Program-made: the position numbers and the translations under genes
Part shown: positions 27,528-35,107 of the stretch, one piece after another
How positions within the stretch are numbered: position 1 is the first letter of the stretch
Layout: each line of letters begins with the position of its first letter
Notes under the pieces: model-generated
Seen by the model: the letters and a program-made list of their open reading frames with translations, nothing else
Told to the model about the DNA's origin: nothing
The model's database searches: none
Assembly: GCF_016482825.1 (NCBI RefSeq)
Contig: NZ_JAEMNV010000006.1
Span: 124,001-188,000, forward strand
DNA from: Antrihabitans stalagmiti
GTDB taxonomy: Bacteria; Actinomycetota; Actinomycetes; Mycobacteriales; Mycobacteriaceae
Reading direction: 5' to 3'
Length of the DNA stretch: 64,000 nt

Positions 27528-28473
27528 ACCCGTCGTCGTCGTGCTGCACGCCGACGTGCTGCCGTCCGGCATGGACGCGGTGGCGGCGGTCGCCGACGTG
27601 CGCTACGCGACGGCGGACACCCTTGCCGAAAACCTCTCGGGCGCAGATGTTCTCCTCGTGTGGGACTTCTTCTCCACCGCGTTGCGGACAGCGTGGTCCG
27701 AGGCTGACTCGCTGCGGTGGGTTCATGTCGCCGCTGCGGGTGTCGATTCGCTGCTATTCGACGAACTCGTCGAATCCGATGTGCTGGTGACCAATTCGCG
27801 GGGTGTGTTCGACCGTCCGATCGCGGAGTTCGTTTTGGCGACGATCCTCGGTTTCGCGAAGGACGTCTCGACATCGGTCCGCCTTCAGGATACGAAGCAG
27901 TGGCGGCATCGAGAGACCGAAAGCATTGCAGGGACAAGTGTGTTGGTGGTCGGGACGGGTGCGATCGGTCGCGAGACCGCACGATTGCTCACCGCGGTCG
28001 GTATGCAGGTTGCGGGTTCCGGGCGCGTCGGCGCGGATGCGGATGCCGACTTCGGTGTGGTGCATGCCAGTTCGGACTTGAAAAGTGTTGTCGAAGAGTT
28101 CGATTACGTTGTTCTTCTGGCGCCGCTGACAGCTGCGACGCGTGGGATGGTCGATGCTGGTGTGCTCGCGGCGATGAAGTCGACAGCGCGCCTTGTCAAC
28201 GTCGGTCGGGGGGAGTTGGTCGTCACCGACGATCTGGTCGAGGCACTGCAGACGCGCAGTATTGCGGGCGCCGCGCTCGATGTCTTCGACACCGAACCGC
28301 TACCGGCCGATCATCCGCTGTGGCAATTGGATTCAGTGGTGATTACGCCGCACATGAGCGGCGATGCGGTGGGTTGGCGTGACCGACTGGCTGAGCTGTT
28401 CGTCGCAAATTTCGAGCGATACGTCGGCGGCAAGGAGCTAGCCAACATCGTCGACAAGACGCGGGGGTATTAG
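27517..28473 (+). CDS. D-isomer-specific 2-hydroxyacid dehydrogenase
   Basis: ATG 27517 lies inside the end of the GntR gene. The 318-residue protein has a Rossmann motif at 146-151 (VVGTGAIGRET), catalytic Arg (LVNVGRGELV), Glu (DVFDTEPLP) and His (ITPHMSGDAVGW) in the family order. It interconverts 2-keto and D-2-hydroxy acids with NAD(P)H. With the FAD-linked hydroxyacid oxidase in the same operon this suggests a D-2-hydroxy acid intermediate. The stop codon is followed after 12 bp by hairpin repeat copy 2, a likely end of the operon. Confidence 0.9.
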   Translation: MARKPVVVVLHADVLPSGMDAVAAVADVRYATADTLAENLSGADVLLVWDFFSTALRTAWSEADSLRWVHVAAAGVDSLLFDELVESDVLVTNSRGVFDRPIAEFVLATILGFAKDVSTSVRLQDTKQWRHRETESIAGTSVLVVGTGAIGRETARLLTAVGMQVAGSGRVGADADADFGVVHASSDLKSVVEEFDYVVLLAPLTAATRGMVDAGVLAAMKSTARLVNVGRGELVVTDDLVEALQTRSIAGAALDVFDTEPLPADHPLWQLDSVVITPHMSGDAVGWRDRLAELFVANFERYVGGKELANIVDKTRGY

Positions 28474-28485
28474 GCGGCTACGCCG

Positions 28486-28544
28486 CTCGTGAGTCCTTTC
28501 GGAGGGCGGGACCACCAAAAGGACTCACGAGGTGCGAAGCGCCC
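28486..28544. repeat. dispersed hairpin repeat, copy 2
   Basis: CTCGTGAGTCCTTTCGG starts at 28486 and the opposing arm AAAGGACTCACGAG ends at 28531. This gives a 14-bp perfect outer stem with an imperfect inner part. A small GGCG/CGCC hairpin precedes it (28474-28485) and GGTGC-GAA-GCGCC follows. It lies between the convergent 2-hydroxyacid dehydrogenase and maleate isomerase-like genes. Confidence 0.85.
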
Positions 28545-29250
28545 CAAGGCATTTGTGGTCCACCGAGGCGCCGACCAAGCGCAGTGCTTCCCACACCGTC
28601 ACCTGGTTGGCGGTCAAGACGACCTTGCCGAGTCGGAGTTCGAGCTCGCCGACATAGCCTGCTGTGTGAAAAGCAGTGTCCGGCAACAGCACCCCCTGTG
28701 CGGTCGGGGAGTCACCGGCAATCGCGATGTCGGCGAGGCGCTGTGCCGACAGTGTGCCGACCTCGGCTGCGGTGAAGATGTCGTGGCTCGTCGTCCGCAC
28801 GACCTCGATGCCTGCTGCTTCGAGGAATGCTGTGAACAGCGCGGCGACATCTGCCGGGTAGGTCGCGGCGACCGCGACACGGTCGATCCCCAAGGCGCGC
28901 AACGCATGGACGAATGCCAGCGACGTACTCGATGCCGGTACGCCTGCCGATGCCGCGAGCGTCTCAGCTTGTTCGTGCGCGCCGTCCCAGCCGTAGGCGA
29001 AGCTTCCGCTGGTGCAGGCCCACATCACCGCGTCGAGTCCGCGTGGCTGCAAGGCGGCGGCACCGTCGGCGAGCGTTTCCGGCCGACCCCAGTCGAGTAG
29101 CGCATCCAAGCGGTGCGCGTCCTCGTTCATCAGCGTGTGCTGAACCGGGAGTGCGACCGCATCGCCGAGCAGCTTTTCGAAGCGTGGGAAATCGTCCTCC
29201 GCAGAGAAGCCCGGGTAAAGAATTCCGATGGTCGGCAGCCGCTCAGTCAT
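28525..29250 (-). CDS. maleate isomerase / arylmalonate decarboxylase-like protein (Asp/Glu racemase fold), variant site
   Basis: ATG 29250 follows GGAGG and gives 241 residues. The fold is recognised from GILYPGF at the N-terminus, the first active-site cysteine (MWACTSGSF, Cys79) and the C-terminal VVLTANQVTVWEALR segment shared with maleate cis-trans isomerases. The second catalytic cysteine of racemases and isomerases is Asp191 here (LLPDTAFHT); the neighbouring paralogue has Cys190 at that position. A one-cysteine protein is unlikely to racemise by the two-base route and may be a decarboxylase, lyase or isomerase with altered chemistry. Operator site B lies 24 bp upstream. Its last bases overlap hairpin repeat copy 2. 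Confidence 0.85.
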   Translation of the reverse strand: MTERLPTIGILYPGFSAEDDFPRFEKLLGDAVALPVQHTLMNEDAHRLDALLDWGRPETLADGAAALQPRGLDAVMWACTSGSFAYGWDGAHEQAETLAASAGVPASSTSLAFVHALRALGIDRVAVAATYPADVAALFTAFLEAAGIEVVRTTSHDIFTAAEVGTLSAQRLADIAIAGDSPTAQGVLLPDTAFHTAGYVGELELRLGKVVLTANQVTVWEALRLVGASVDHKCLGALRTS

Positions 29251-29274
29251 GCCACCTCCAAGTGAGTCCGTATG

Positions 29275-29286
29275 ATTGTCAACAAT
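29275..29286. promoter_or_regulatory. ATTGTNNACAAT operator, site B (divergent)
   Basis: ATTGTCAACAAT sits almost midway between two divergent starts: 24 bp from ATG 29250 (minus) and 26 bp from ATG 29313 (plus). This placement suits simultaneous control of the isomerase-like and DUF3830 genes. It matches sites A and C at all ten fixed positions. Confidence 0.8.
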
Positions 29287-29312
29287 ATACATTCCGTCGA
29301 AGAGGAGCGTTT

Positions 29313-29804
29313 ATGAGCCGGTACATCGACATCACGTTGGAGAAGCGCGGCGTCACCTGCGTCGCCAAATTGCTCGACGACCTCGCACCCCGAACCTGCG
29401 ACGCCGTCTGGAACGCGCTGCCGCTCGGGGAAGGCGCGTACCACGCCAAATACGCGCGAAACGAGATCTACACGCTGATCGACGCCTTCGCCCCAGACGA
29501 GCCCGGACCCGAGAATCCGACCATCACGCCGATTCCCGGCGACGTCATGTACTTCACGTTCGCGCCGTGGCAGCTCTCGGCCAAATCGCACGGCTACGAG
29601 GCGACAGCACCGAAAATTGACTTAGCGCTCTTCTACGAACGCAACAACCTGCTGCTCAATCCGGATTTCGGCTTCGTGCCAGGCAACGTGTTCGCGACGA
29701 TCGTGTCAGGGCTCGACGAGATCGCCGCCGCGTCGCAGGATCTGTGGCTGCGGGGCGTGGAAGGCGAGACGCTGCGATTCGAGCGCCGCGAGGGTGGTCT
29801 CTGA
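29313..29804 (+). CDS. DUF3830 family protein (cyclophilin-like fold)
   Basis: ATG 29313 follows GAGGAG. The 163-residue protein matches DUF3830 features: CVAKLLDDLAPRTCDAVWNALPLG, YARNEIYTLIDAF, ITPIPGDVMYFTF, and LALFYERNNLLLNPDFGFVPGN. Members are small proteins thought to adopt a cyclophilin-like barrel; no activity is established to my knowledge. Co-occurrence with racemase-fold isomerases and an amidase here suggests a binding or processing role in the same catabolic route. Its last 99 bp are antisense to the 3' end of the next isomerase-like gene. It is likely controlled through site B. Confidence 0.8.
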   Translation: MSRYIDITLEKRGVTCVAKLLDDLAPRTCDAVWNALPLGEGAYHAKYARNEIYTLIDAFAPDEPGPENPTITPIPGDVMYFTFAPWQLSAKSHGYEATAPKIDLALFYERNNLLLNPDFGFVPGNVFATIVSGLDEIAAASQDLWLRGVEGETLRFERREGGL

Positions 29805-30551
29805 CGGACCCCGCCGGCGCTTGCCCTGCCAGGTGTCGATGAACAACCGCTGCTTGATGTCGGGTTGCCTGATTCCGGCAGCACGTAGAGCGGCCCAGAT
29901 CGACACCTGGTTTGCGGTCAGGACCGGTTTGCCGAGGTCGGCTTCCAGCTGGCGGATCAGCGGGTAGGTCCGCAGGTTGGTGCAGCTGACGAAGATCGCT
30001 TCCGCGTCGGGGTGATCGGCATCGAGCACGAGCTCGCGGATGTGTTCCTCGCTGATCTGCCAGATGCGGTCTTCCCGGCCGAGTCCGAGGCTCGACGTGA
30101 CGCCGATGCCCGACTCCTCGAGAAAGATCCGCAGCCGGTCGGTGACGCCGTCGATGTACGGCGTCGCGAGCGCGATCTTCCGGGTGCCGAGCGCTTCGCA
30201 GGCCTGGACGAGGGCGCCTGCAGTGGTGACGGCGGCGGGCGCGCCGGCTTTGGTCATCACCGACCGCATCTGTCGTTCCCCGGCAGCGCCGCGAATAAAG
30301 CTGCCTGACGTGCACAGATACACAACGGCCGCAGGGTCGGTTGTCAGCAATTGCCGGGTCGCGTGCCTGACCGTGCGGTCGTTGCTGATCGACTCGGCCA
30401 TGGCAACAGTCGAGGGCAGGCCGAGGTGGGGGGTCCGTGTGACCAGCAGGCTGACACGCTTCGGGGTCCAGCGCCAGATCTCACGATCGAGTGCGAAATC
30501 GTAGGGCACGATGACGCCCAGGTAGGACTGTTCCTCGGTCCGGTCCGTCAT
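29706..30551 (-). CDS. maleate isomerase-like protein (Asp/Glu racemase fold), two-cysteine paralogue
   Basis: ATG 30551 has GAGG at 7 nt spacing; ATG 30554 and GTG 30557 are alternatives. The 281-residue protein carries both expected active-site cysteines: Cys80 (VVYLCTSGSF) and Cys190 (IFVSCTNLRTYP). It ends its core with PVLTANQVSIWAALRAAG. These features fit maleate cis-trans isomerase and related enzymes that use a cysteine pair. About 32 C-terminal residues, arginine-rich at first, are encoded antisense to the end of the DUF3830 gene and extend past the normal family end. Site C lies 14 bp upstream. Confidence 0.85.
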   Translation of the reverse strand: MTDRTEEQSYLGVIVPYDFALDREIWRWTPKRVSLLVTRTPHLGLPSTVAMAESISNDRTVRHATRQLLTTDPAAVVYLCTSGSFIRGAAGERQMRSVMTKAGAPAAVTTAGALVQACEALGTRKIALATPYIDGVTDRLRIFLEESGIGVTSSLGLGREDRIWQISEEHIRELVLDADHPDAEAIFVSCTNLRTYPLIRQLEADLGKPVLTANQVSIWAALRAAGIRQPDIKQRLFIDTWQGKRRRGPSETTLAALESQRLAFHAPQPQILRRGGDLVEP

Positions 30552-30565
30552 CATCACACCTCACA

Positions 30566-30577
30566 ATTGTAAACAAT
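30566..30577. promoter_or_regulatory. ATTGTNNACAAT operator, site C (divergent)
   Basis: ATTGTAAACAAT lies 14 bp upstream of the isomerase-like ATG (30551, minus) and 85 bp upstream of the amidase start (30663, plus). It is the third match to the island's motif and places both genes in the proposed GntR regulon. Confidence 0.78.
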
Positions 30578-30662
30578 CTACTATCGGAGGCGCGACGTCG
30601 AACCGATCCGCGAGATTGTGTTTCTGTGTAGATAAATAGGCCCAAGCGAGAGGATGTGCCCA

Positions 30663-32075
30663 GTGGGTGCGCAACCCAGCGATCTAGCTGACTGGACTGC
30701 CGTTGAACTCGTCTCTGCCTACCGGCGTCGAGACGTCTCGCCAGTGGAGGCGACCCAAGCCGTTTTGACCCGGATCGAGACCTTCGACAGCGCCGTCAAC
30801 GCCTATTGTGTGCTCGATTCGTCTTTTGCGCTAGCCGAAGCGCAGAAGTCGGAAAACCGCTGGCAGGCAGGCCAGCCCGCCGGTCCCGTCGACGGTGTGC
30901 CGGCCTCTGTTAAGGACCTGTTACTAACCCGAGGTTGGCCTACCCGCAGGGGTTCCAAGTCGATCGATCCGGACCAGGATTGGGCGGTCGATTCGCCGTG
31001 TGTCGCGCGCTTGCGGGAGAGTGGCGCCGTCCTCGTCGGAAAGACGACAACGCCCGAACTCGGGTGGAAAGGCGTCACCGACAACCCGCTCACCGGCGTC
31101 ACCCGCAACCCGTGGGACCCGACCCGGACGAGCGGCGGTTCGAGCGGTGGCGCGGCTGCCGCAGTGGCCGCAGGTATGGGCCCGCTCGCGATGGGGACAG
31201 ACGGTGGCGGTTCGGTGCGCATTCCCGGCAGCTTCTGCGGCGTCGTCGGATTCAAAGCAACCTACGGAACCGTGCCGATCTACCCGCCCAGCCCATTCGG
31301 CACGCTCGCCCATGTCGGTCCGTTGACGACGACCGTCGACGACGCAGCCCTTGTCCTCGACGTCGTCACAGGTCCGGACTCGCGCGACTGGTCCGCGCTC
31401 GCTAGCCCGTCCGCCAGCTTCCGTTCCGGTCTCGACACGTCGCTGGCAGGTCTGCGTGTCGCCTACAGCCCCGACCTCGGCTTCGCTGTTGTCGATCCCG
31501 AGGTCGCCGCTGCCGTCGAGCGGGCGGTCGGCATCCTCGCGGACCTCGGCGCGCACGTCGAAAAGGTAGATCCCGGATTCGACGATCCGGTCTGGGCCTT
31601 CGAATGCCTGTGGTTCGCCGGCGCGGCCAAGGCGACCGAGCACCTCACCGAGCAGCAGCGCTCGGAGCTCGACCCAGCCCTGGCCCGAGCCTGCGAACTC
31701 GGCCGCGAATTCTCGGCGCAGGACTACCTCGAGGCCAACGCCCGACGTATGAACCTGGGCGTCGCGATGGGTGCCTTCCACGAGCAATACGACCTACTCG
31801 TGACGCCGACCATGCCGATCGTGGCCTTCGAAGCAGGCGTCGAAGTTCCCGAAGGCTGGACCGGGCGAGGGTGGACGAGCTGGACCCCGTTCACGTATCC
31901 GTTCAATCTCACTCAGCAACCGGCGATCACTGTGCCGTGTGGTTTCTCGGCCTCGGGATTGCCGATCGGGTTGCAGATCGTCGGACCACGCCACGCGGAC
32001 GTCCGGGTGCTCAATGCCGCGAAGACGTACGAAGACGCGACCGAGTGGTGGAAACGGCGTCCCGTCTTGTTATGA
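30663..32075 (+). CDS. amidase signature family hydrolase
   Basis: GTG 30663 is preceded by GAGAGGA at about 8 nt; ATG 30654 would overlap that site. The protein has about 470 residues. The Ser-cisSer-Lys triad is complete: Lys in GVPASVKDLLL, the cis-Ser in TSGGSSGGAAAAVA, and the nucleophile in TDGGGSVRIPGSFCG. Amidases of this family cleave small amides, cyclic imide products or peptide amides. Its position beside racemase-fold isomerases suggests it feeds an acid into that route. It appears to be under site C and is the right border of the catabolic island. Confidence 0.9.
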   Translation: MGAQPSDLADWTAVELVSAYRRRDVSPVEATQAVLTRIETFDSAVNAYCVLDSSFALAEAQKSENRWQAGQPAGPVDGVPASVKDLLLTRGWPTRRGSKSIDPDQDWAVDSPCVARLRESGAVLVGKTTTPELGWKGVTDNPLTGVTRNPWDPTRTSGGSSGGAAAAVAAGMGPLAMGTDGGGSVRIPGSFCGVVGFKATYGTVPIYPPSPFGTLAHVGPLTTTVDDAALVLDVVTGPDSRDWSALASPSASFRSGLDTSLAGLRVAYSPDLGFAVVDPEVAAAVERAVGILADLGAHVEKVDPGFDDPVWAFECLWFAGAAKATEHLTEQQRSELDPALARACELGREFSAQDYLEANARRMNLGVAMGAFHEQYDLLVTPTMPIVAFEAGVEVPEGWTGRGWTSWTPFTYPFNLTQQPAITVPCGFSASGLPIGLQIVGPRHADVRVLNAAKTYEDATEWWKRRPVLL

Positions 32076-32083
32076 CGCAGCCG

Positions 32084-32854
32084 CTAGCCCGTGTGCTCAC
32101 GCAGGTAGGCCAGGTCGTCGGCTAGGCCTTCTGCCGGGGTTTCGAGGATCACCGGTGCACCTGCCGATCTGCACACCTCAGCGAGCAACTCGGGATCGAT
32201 CGTGCCGTCCGAGAAGTTGGCGTGACGGTCGCGCGCCGAATCGAATTCGTCGCGCGAACTGTTGAGGTGGACGAGGTCGATGCGTCCGGTGATGGCCTTG
32301 ATCCGATCGACGATGCCGACCAGATCTTCGCCGCCTGCCCAGGCGTGACACGTATCGAGGCAGAACCCTGCGCCGAACTCGCCGACCGCATCCCACAGCT
32401 TCGCGATCGAATCGAAGTAGCGGGCCATCGCGTGATCGCCGCCCGCGGTGTTCTCGATCAGGATCGGGACCGGGAACCCGCCCTTCTCCGCCTGGCGTTC
32501 GAACAGCTTGCGCCAGTTGTCGATTCCGGCATCGATCTCGCCGTCGTTGCGGACGTGACCACCGTGTACGACGAGTCCGAACGCGCCGAGATCCGCCGCA
32601 GCCTTTGCCTGAGCGGCGACGGCCTGCCGTGACGGCATCCGCAATCGGTTGTTCGTGCTCGCCACATTGATCTGGTACGAGGAGTGCACGACCACATCGA
32701 TCGGGCTCGCCAGAATCTCCTCGGTGCGAGGATGGGGTTTCGGCTTCTCCCACCCTTGCGGATCGATGACGAACATCTGAATCAAGTCGGCACCGAGCTC
32801 TTCGCCGAATCCGATCGGATCACTGTCAAGCCGGACGTGGGCTCCTATTCGCAT
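32084..32854 (-). CDS. nfo: endonuclease IV (AP endonuclease family 2)
   Basis: ATG 32854 gives 256 residues, slightly shorter than E. coli Nfo. All the expected zinc-ligand motifs of the TIM barrel are visible in order: VVHSSY, LVVHGGH, ILIENTAGG, CLDTCHAW, LVHLNSS with DRHANFSDG, and VILETP. It cuts DNA 5' to abasic sites in base excision repair. It is convergent with the amidase (8 bp apart) and looks monocistronic. An upstream reading to 32884 adds ten residues without better initiation signals. Confidence 0.9.
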   Translation of the reverse strand: MRIGAHVRLDSDPIGFGEELGADLIQMFVIDPQGWEKPKPHPRTEEILASPIDVVVHSSYQINVASTNNRLRMPSRQAVAAQAKAAADLGAFGLVVHGGHVRNDGEIDAGIDNWRKLFERQAEKGGFPVPILIENTAGGDHAMARYFDSIAKLWDAVGEFGAGFCLDTCHAWAGGEDLVGIVDRIKAITGRIDLVHLNSSRDEFDSARDRHANFSDGTIDPELLAEVCRSAGAPVILETPAEGLADDLAYLREHTG

Positions 32855-33022
32855 GGGAATCAGGGTATCGGTGCCCCCCGACACGCTCCGAATTTCACGG
32901 CGTCACCTCGAAGTTGCTCAGCTTTTACCCCACTTTGACTCGTCCATGGTGTGAACGAGGTCACGGTCATATAAAGTCAGCGCGTTCCGACGATGAGGGT
33001 TGGGAATTAAGGGAGCGGGACT

Positions 33023-34213
33023 TTGATCAGGCGTGGCATAAAGTTGTTGTTGGCAGCGATGGTGGGCATTCTCATCGCAGGTTTTATGAGCCCGGGAGCC
33101 AGTGCCGAGCCGTTGTATCCGGACCAGGACCCTGATCCGTTCTTCCATGCTCCTGCGGACATCGGAAATTTCAAGCCCGGCGACGTCGTCCGGGTGCGCA
33201 AGATCGACACCTTCTGGTACGCGGGCACGGAGGGCTACCACGTCGCCTTCCGGTCGACTAACTCCGCGGGCAACCCGATCATGGGTATGACAACGGTCCT
33301 GATGCCGATCGGCATCAAGAACCCGCCGCTCGTCTCCTACCAGGCCATCATCAATTCGCTTGGCGTGAAGTGCAATCCGTCGCGGTCGCTCTTCAATGCC
33401 GAGCTCAACGATGCACCGGGCATGTATCTGCCGATCGGACGCGGTTGGGCGATCTCGGTGCCCGATCACCTCGGACCCACCGGCGCATACGGTGCCGCCA
33501 AGCTCGGTGGCATGGTCACGCTCGACAGCGTTCGCGCGGTCAAGCAGGTCACCGAACTCGGCCTGTCCAACGTTCCCGTCGTTCTCGCCGGCTACTCCGG
33601 TGGCGGTATGGCAAGCGCGTGGGCAGCAGCGCTGCAGCCGACCTACGCGCCCGAGTTGAAGATCGACGGCGTCGTCGCGGGCGGCATCCCTGCCGACCTC
33701 GAGGAAATGGCTCGCGGGCTCGGGTTCGCTCCGCACCCAGGTTTCGGTCTGGCCTTCGCAGCCGCGATGGGTCTTGAGCGTGAGTACCCCGATCGTCTGC
33801 CGATCACCAGTCAGCTCAACGACAACGGATTGTTCCTGCGGTCGTTCATGGCGAACGAGTGCAGGCGCTTCCTGATCTTCCACGGCTTGTTCAGAAGTGC
33901 GGAACAGCTGGCTGCGCGCCGCGACCTGATGACGAGTTCGGCGGCCATGTCGGTGCTGCGAGAGAACAGTCTGCGGTACTTCCGTGACGTGCCGCAGGTG
34001 CCGATCATGATTTGGCACGGCATCTACGACGGATTGACGCCGTACGACGCCGTCGCCGACGTCGCACGCAGATACTGCGACAACGGGGCAAACCTGCTCT
34101 TTGCGCCGTACGACATCTCCGAGCACATGACCTGTGCCGCACTCGGATTCCCGCAGGCCTGGAACTACATCGAGGCACGATTCCGCGGGGAACCGGCACC
34201 GACGCAGTGCTGA
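33023..34213 (+). CDS. secreted lipase, LIP family
   Basis: The start is TTG 33023, chosen because GGGAG lies at the right distance and the first residues form a proper signal peptide (MIRRGIKLLLAAMVGILIAG, cleavage after GASA). The 396-residue protein has the nucleophile motif AGYSGGGMASAWA and later WHGIYDGLTPYDAV (acid) and ISEHMTCA (histidine). It resembles the secretory lipase family (Candida LIP and mycobacterial relatives). It is exported and hydrolyses esters, possibly host or environmental lipids. No partner gene is adjacent. Confidence 0.9.
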   Translation: MIRRGIKLLLAAMVGILIAGFMSPGASAEPLYPDQDPDPFFHAPADIGNFKPGDVVRVRKIDTFWYAGTEGYHVAFRSTNSAGNPIMGMTTVLMPIGIKNPPLVSYQAIINSLGVKCNPSRSLFNAELNDAPGMYLPIGRGWAISVPDHLGPTGAYGAAKLGGMVTLDSVRAVKQVTELGLSNVPVVLAGYSGGGMASAWAAALQPTYAPELKIDGVVAGGIPADLEEMARGLGFAPHPGFGLAFAAAMGLEREYPDRLPITSQLNDNGLFLRSFMANECRRFLIFHGLFRSAEQLAARRDLMTSSAAMSVLRENSLRYFRDVPQVPIMIWHGIYDGLTPYDAVADVARRYCDNGANLLFAPYDISEHMTCAALGFPQAWNYIEARFRGEPAPTQC

Positions 34214-34315
34214 TCGCCGACTAGTCGACTTGATCAGGGTCTTCCCCGATAGCGCCATCCGCCGGAAACGGACAGGATGGTTGGCAGATCCTGATCGAGT
34301 AGACGAAAGGCGACC

Positions 34316-35104
34316 ATGCCCTCCAATGCCAGGTCCACCGATGTGCGAAGCACCGACACCGAACCAGAGAGCAGCCCGGCTATAGCGGCACGGGCCATCG
34401 ACGTGGTCAAGACCTACGGCAGTGGTGACACCCAGGTGCGTGCGCTCGACGGGGTATCTGCCGACTTCGTGCGCGGCGAGTTCACCGCCATCATGGGTCC
34501 GTCTGGGTCCGGCAAATCGACGCTGATGCACTGCCTCGCGGGGTTGGACAACGCGACCTCGGGGTCGGTGCTGATCGGTGACACCGAATTGATGTCACTG
34601 TCGGACAAGCAGATGACGATGTTGCGACGCGACCGAATCGGCTTCGTGTTCCAGGCGTTCAACCTGGTCCCGACGTTGACGGCGCTGGAGAACATCACGC
34701 TGCCGCTCGACATCGCGGGACGCAAACCCGACAAGGAATGGCTCGACACCGTCATCGGCAGGCTCGGACTGCTCGACCGCCTGAGTCACCGCCCCGGTGA
34801 ACTGTCCGGCGGACAGCAGCAGCGGGTCGCGTGCGCCCGCGCGTTGGCTGCTCGGCCGGAGATCATCTTCGGCGACGAACCTACGGGCAACCTCGACTCC
34901 CGGTCATCGGGTGAGGTGTTGTCGATTTTGCGGGCGTCGGTCGACGAATTCGGTCAGACGGTTGTGATCGTCACCCACGATCCGCGGGCGGCCGCACACG
35001 CCGACCGTGTCGTGTTCCTTGCCGACGGCCACATCGTCGACGAGTTGCGCGATCCCACAGCCGAATCCGTGCTCGACCGGATGAAGTCGCTGGAAACGGT
35101 CTGA
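34316..35104 (+). CDS. ABC transporter ATP-binding protein (MacB/LolD type)
   Basis: The 262-residue ATPase has Walker A ([18 protein letters not shown]), a Q-loop ([17 protein letters not shown]), the ABC signature ([16 protein letters not shown]), Walker B ([13 protein letters not shown]) and an H-loop ([10 protein letters not shown]). The TGNLDS and FNLVPTLT variants mark the MacB/LolD/FtsE group. It starts with a 25-residue hydrophilic extension. The FtsX-like permease gene begins 3 bp after its stop, so together they form one mechanotransmission-type exporter. The substrate is unknown; lipoprotein or envelope-stress roles are typical of the group. Confidence 0.93.
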   Translation: MPSNARSTDVRSTDTEPESSPAIAARAIDVVKTYGSGDTQVRALDGVSADFVRGEFTAIMGPSGSGKSTLMHCLAGLDNATSGSVLIGDTELMSLSDKQMTMLRRDRIGFVFQAFNLVPTLTALENITLPLDIAGRKPDKEWLDTVIGRLGLLDRLSHRPGELSGGQQQRVACARALAARPEIIFGDEPTGNLDSRSSGEVLSILRASVDEFGQTVVIVTHDPRAAAHADRVVFLADGHIVDELRDPTAESVLDRMKSLETV

Positions 35105-35107
35105 GAC

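Noticed and set aside
30566-30577. Reading the ATTGTNNACAAT matches as chance
   Set aside because: Three identical ten-position matches confined to the control regions of adjacent metabolic genes with a local GntR gene make chance unlikely in GC-rich DNA.
21207-32075. Assignment of the island to nicotinate/maleamate or reductive pyrimidine degradation
   Set aside because: Maleate isomerase-like and amidase genes fit partly, but hydroxylases, dioxygenases, dihydropyrimidinase and beta-ureidopropionase are missing. No named pathway is supported.
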